A DNA stretch of 64,000 nt. Source: Planctomycetota bacterium. Its GTDB lineage: Bacteria > Planctomycetota > Phycisphaerae > UBA1845 > PWPN01. Made by a program: the position numbers and the translations under genes. The stretch is from the NCBI GenBank assembly GCA_022711465.1, contig JAKLEZ010000022.1, positions 40,625 to 104,624 of the forward strand. The letters run 5' to 3'. The notes under the pieces were generated by a model that had not been told where the DNA came from, made no database searches, and saw nothing but the letters and a program-made list of their open reading frames with translations. Positions 62,535 through 64,000 of the stretch are shown piece after piece (position 1 is the first letter of the stretch; each line of letters begins with the position of its first letter).

Positions 62535-64000
62535 TCAGGGAAGGTGACTCAGGCACTTGCTGATTGCTGCTGCCAGCACCGGGAGATTGGAACCCTCCTT
62601 TAGAACCCCTAGGTGGTCACCGGGCACTTCGTGGTCCTCGACCTTCCCGTTCGTCCATGCCTCCCAGCCCATCTTGGGATCGTCAAACAGAGTGGCTGCC
62701 CAAGCCGGCGGGATCGCGGCCCGGAAGACGACCAGGTCGCTGTCGATCCGTCGTGGCCGATAGGCGTAATAGGCCTTCATCATGGCCCGATTGCATCGCC
62801 CCAGCGTCGCCTTCTTGAAATGAGCGAGTTCCGAGGGCAACTCCGAGGGATAGAAACCAAGCCGGGGAAGCACCCTCCTCGTGCGGCTCTTGACCCGCTC
62901 GACGAGGTACCCCAGCTTGCCTCGCAACGACAGGCTCGCAAAGAGCCGCCAGTGCAGGCCGATCTTCGTCGCCAGGGGCACGGGTCTCGGGTAGCCAGGG
63001 GCTGCCGCGTCGAGCATGCCGAGAAACGCGAAGGATTTGCCCCTCTCCTGCATCTGTCGGGCCATCTCGAAGGCCACAAGCCCGCCGAAGGAGTAGCCTA
63101 GTACCAGCCAGGGTCCCGCCGGCTGAACGGCCATCACTTCGCGGCAATAGCGCGCGGCAATGACCTCAACCTGCTCGGGGGGCGGTTCGCTGCCGTCCAG
63201 CCCTACGGCCATCATGCCGTAGATCGGACGGTCCTCGCCAATCAGCTTGGCAAACTTGGAGAATCCATACGGGTGTCCGCCGATCCCAGGGAGGATGAAT
63301 AAGGGTTGGCGGCGTCCGGAGGCCTGCAAGGTCACGAGGAGTGGCAAGACGCCGACAGTCTGGGTGGTGATGACCCCCGCCAGCTTCTCGACGGTCGAGG
63401 CACGGAATGCGACCGGCAGCGGTAGCCGGACCTTGAACTGGTCCTCCACTCTGGCCACCAACTGGGCGAGTTTGAGCGAATGCCCGCCCAATTGGAAGAA
63501 GTCGTCGGTGACGCCGATCGGTTGAACGCTGAGCAACTCCTCCCATAACCCAACGAGCTTGCACTCAACCTCATTGCGCGGTTGGAGAAGCCGCCGGGGA
63601 CCCGCCGCGACAGTGAACTGCAGGTCGGGAAGAGCCGCGCGATCGACCTTGCCATTGGGCGTGAGCGGGAGACTGGGCAGGATGGCGAATCTCTCCGGAA
63701 TCATGTGCTCCGGCAGGCGATCATGCAAAAACCGCCGGACTTGGGCAATGTCCAGACTGCAACCGTCTTTCGGCACCAGATACGCAACCAACTGCTTGTC
63801 AGTGCATGCGGCGGCTCGGACCACAACGACCGCGTCGGCGATATCGTCCTGCTCCTCAAGCCGAGATTCGATCTCGCCCAGTTCGACGCGGAAGCCGCGG
63901 ATCTTGACCTGGTGGTCGGTTCTCCCGAGGAAGTGGATGGCCCCGTCGGGCAGGTAGCGGGCCAGGTCACCGGTCCGGTAGAGCCGGGAGCCCGGATCTC
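62535..64000 (-). CDS. Non-ribosomal peptide synthetase, C-terminal part (cut by window edge)
   Basis: The last 487 codons of an NRPS. The adenylation domain ends with the core motifs LYRTGDLARYLPDG, RTDHQVKIRGFRVELGEIES and LPLTPNGKVDRAALP. The peptidyl-carrier domain has DDFFQLGGHSLKLA, whose Ser takes the phosphopantetheine arm. A type I thioesterase follows: PGIGGHPYGFSKFA, nucleophile GYSFGG, D in LGMLDAAAPGY and H in VPGDHLGVL. The thioesterase marks the end of the assembly line, which releases the product by hydrolysis or cyclisation. The gene starts beyond the window. It converges with the kinase gene 35 nt away. Confidence 0.93.
   Translation of the reverse strand, partial: DPGSRLYRTGDLARYLPDGAIHFLGRTDHQVKIRGFRVELGEIESRLEEQDDIADAVVVVRAAACTDKQLVAYLVPKDGCSLDIAQVRRFLHDRLPEHMIPERFAILPSLPLTPNGKVDRAALPDLQFTVAAGPRRLLQPRNEVECKLVGLWEELLSVQPIGVTDDFFQLGGHSLKLAQLVARVEDQFKVRLPLPVAFRASTVEKLAGVITTQTVGVLPLLVTLQASGRRQPLFILPGIGGHPYGFSKFAKLIGEDRPIYGMMAVGLDGSEPPPEQVEVIAARYCREVMAVQPAGPWLVLGYSFGGLVAFEMARQMQERGKSFAFLGMLDAAAPGYPRPVPLATKIGLHWRLFASLSLRGKLGYLVERVKSRTRRVLPRLGFYPSELPSELAHFKKATLGRCNRAMMKAYYAYRPRRIDSDLVVFRAAIPPAWAATLFDDPKMGWEAWTNGKVEDHEVPGDHLGVLKEGSNLPVLAAAISKCLSHLP

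Noticed and set aside
1..64000. CRISPR array, insertion sequence, prophage or rRNA operon
   Set aside because: I found no regularly spaced repeats, transposase or integrase motifs, phage structural genes or rRNA signatures on either strand.

Overview
The window is GC-rich bacterial DNA, packed with genes on both strands, with no rRNA, tRNA, CRISPR array, insertion sequence or phage gene that I can recognise. Several traits point to Planctomycetota, perhaps a Phycisphaerae-like lineage: Tat-exported Gfo/Idh/MocA oxidoreductases and TIM-barrel sugar isomerases, a sialidase-like BNR protein, tandem clpP genes behind tig, a giant multihaem cytochrome, and a C25-like/transglutaminase fusion. This placement is inferred from gene content only.

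Layout. 1-3.9 kb (minus strand): the start of gapA, then a three-gene cassette of Tat-exported sugar enzymes. 3.9-8.3 kb: a periplasmic [NiFe]-hydrogenase operon in the order large subunit, small subunit, methyl-accepting chemotaxis protein. The MCP start overlaps the small-subunit stop by 4 nt, and a clear intrinsic terminator closes the operon. 8.6-15.5 kb: dacB (PBP4), a LacI-type regulator, and a tig-clpP-clpP-lipoprotein operon. 15.5-18.6 kb: a GT39/GT2 lipid-linked-sugar pair. 18.8-21.3 kb: an RMD1/DUF155 membrane protein and another Gfo/Idh enzyme. 21.5-28.3 kb: a complete bidirectional hydrogenase operon, hoxF-U-Y-H-W, continuing into a lone receiver protein and a GAF histidine kinase. 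28.6-33.3 kb: mutY, manA, a BNR sialidase-like protein and a nucleoside-symporter-like MFS protein. 33.5-37.4 kb: a C25-like/transglutaminase protein coupled to dihydroorotase. 37.6-43.2 kb: an octahaem cytochrome c and ligA. 43.3-50.5 kb: an amino-acid racemase, two small envelope proteins, a GT2/DUF4922 pair and a membrane spermidine-synthase-like protein. 50.9-54.8 kb: an ABC exporter operon and a PilZ protein. 55.4-64 kb: a 1491-residue TPR protein, a Wzz/BY-kinase and, on the opposite strand, the end of a non-ribosomal peptide synthetase with a terminal thioesterase.

How the genes fit together. Two hydrogenases about 13 kb apart suggest that H2 matters to this cell. One is periplasmic (Tat signal) and is tied by operon structure to a chemoreceptor. 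The other is a cytosolic NAD(P)-linked Hox enzyme with its own maturation protease and two-component genes. The Hox large subunit has the usual 25-residue C-terminal extension and its protease gene overlaps it. The periplasmic large subunit ends exactly at the residue where processing normally leaves it, and no protease gene sits beside it. The best candidate for a new system is the hydrogenase-MCP operon, which could link H2 oxidation to taxis. The rest is housekeeping, envelope/glycan and polysaccharide functions.
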